Assembly: GCA_006227805.1 (NCBI GenBank)
Contig: SBFT01000034.1
Location: 1-5,754, forward strand
From: Paracoccaceae bacterium
Lineage (GTDB): Bacteria > Pseudomonadota > Alphaproteobacteria > Rhodobacterales > Rhodobacteraceae
Length of the DNA: 5,754 nt
Direction: 5' to 3'
Below are positions 5,623 to 5,754 of the stretch, in pieces. How positions within the stretch are numbered: position 1 is the first letter of the stretch; every line of letters begins with the position of its first letter. The translations under genes were made by a program, and so were the position numbers. Below the pieces are notes generated by a model that searched no databases, had not been told where the DNA came from, and saw only the letters and a program-made list of their open reading frames with translations.

Positions 5623-5754
5623 TCAGGATCGGGCGGCCGACGCGGCCAGCGCAGGCCCGCCGCATCCTGCAAGGATCGCCTCGAGCCCGCGCGCGGCCGC
5701 CAGCGCGGCCCGGTCCGCCCCGTGGCTGGCCATGACCTGAAGGCCCGCGGGCAG
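5623..5754 (-). CDS. Amidase-signature family protein, C-terminal end only
   Basis: The last 43 codons of a gene that enters from the right edge read LPAGLQVMASHGADRAALAA, then ARGLEAILAG and a short Ala-rich tail, ending at TGA 5625-5623. The L-P-x-G-L-Q opening followed by a hydrophobic strand and an Ala/Leu-rich helix is the typical C-terminus of amidase-signature hydrolases (GatA/AtzF type), which cleave amide bonds with a Ser-cisSer-Lys triad. The triad itself lies outside the window, so the subfamily and substrate cannot be assigned. It is separated from the next gene by 166 bp and two hairpins and so is probably a different transcription unit. Confidence 0.65.
   Translation of the reverse strand: MPAGLQVMASHGADRAALAAARGLEAILAGCGGPALAASAARS

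Overview
The window is very GC-rich and every gene reads on the minus strand, in close-packed order. Codon use (strong G/C in third positions) and the protein families suggest an alphaproteobacterium of the Rhodobacteraceae type. That placement is inferred from style and gene content, not proven.

Layout, in transcription order (right to left). 5754-5623: the last 43 residues of an amidase-signature enzyme, followed by two GC-rich hairpins. 5622-5457: a 166-bp spacer with the most AT-rich patch of the window, a possible 12- or 21-codon leader ORF and a strong Shine-Dalgarno. 5456-4959: a short TsaA/TrmO-like SAM-dependent methyltransferase. 4956-3857: a FecB/BtuF-class periplasmic binding protein with one frameshift near 4670. 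3860-2862: a FecCD-type permease. 2862-about 2085: a FecE-type ABC ATPase. 2084-1873: a hairpin-rich stretch with no stop in the ATPase frame. 1872-1240: a CDP-alcohol phosphatidyltransferase (YnjF-like). 1187 to the left edge: a nearly complete YnjB-like periplasmic binding protein.

The operon joins two uptake modules. The first (binding protein, permease, ATPase) is a complete class II importer for a metal, metal chelate, corrinoid or oxyanion. Its three genes overlap by ATGA or TGATG junctions, so they are probably translationally coupled. The second module begins with the phosphatidyltransferase and the YnjB-like binding protein. Its permease and ATPase would be expected beyond the left edge, because E. 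coli keeps ynjB and ynjF in one cluster (ynjABCDEF).

The most notable points are damage or re-wiring of the first importer. The binding protein needs a -1 frame change to be made whole. The ATPase frame has no stop and runs for about 71 unusual residues directly into the phosphatidyltransferase, giving a 540-residue open frame. These could be sequencing errors, gene decay, or real recoding and fusion; the sequence alone cannot decide. I see no insertion sequence, CRISPR array, tRNA or rRNA.
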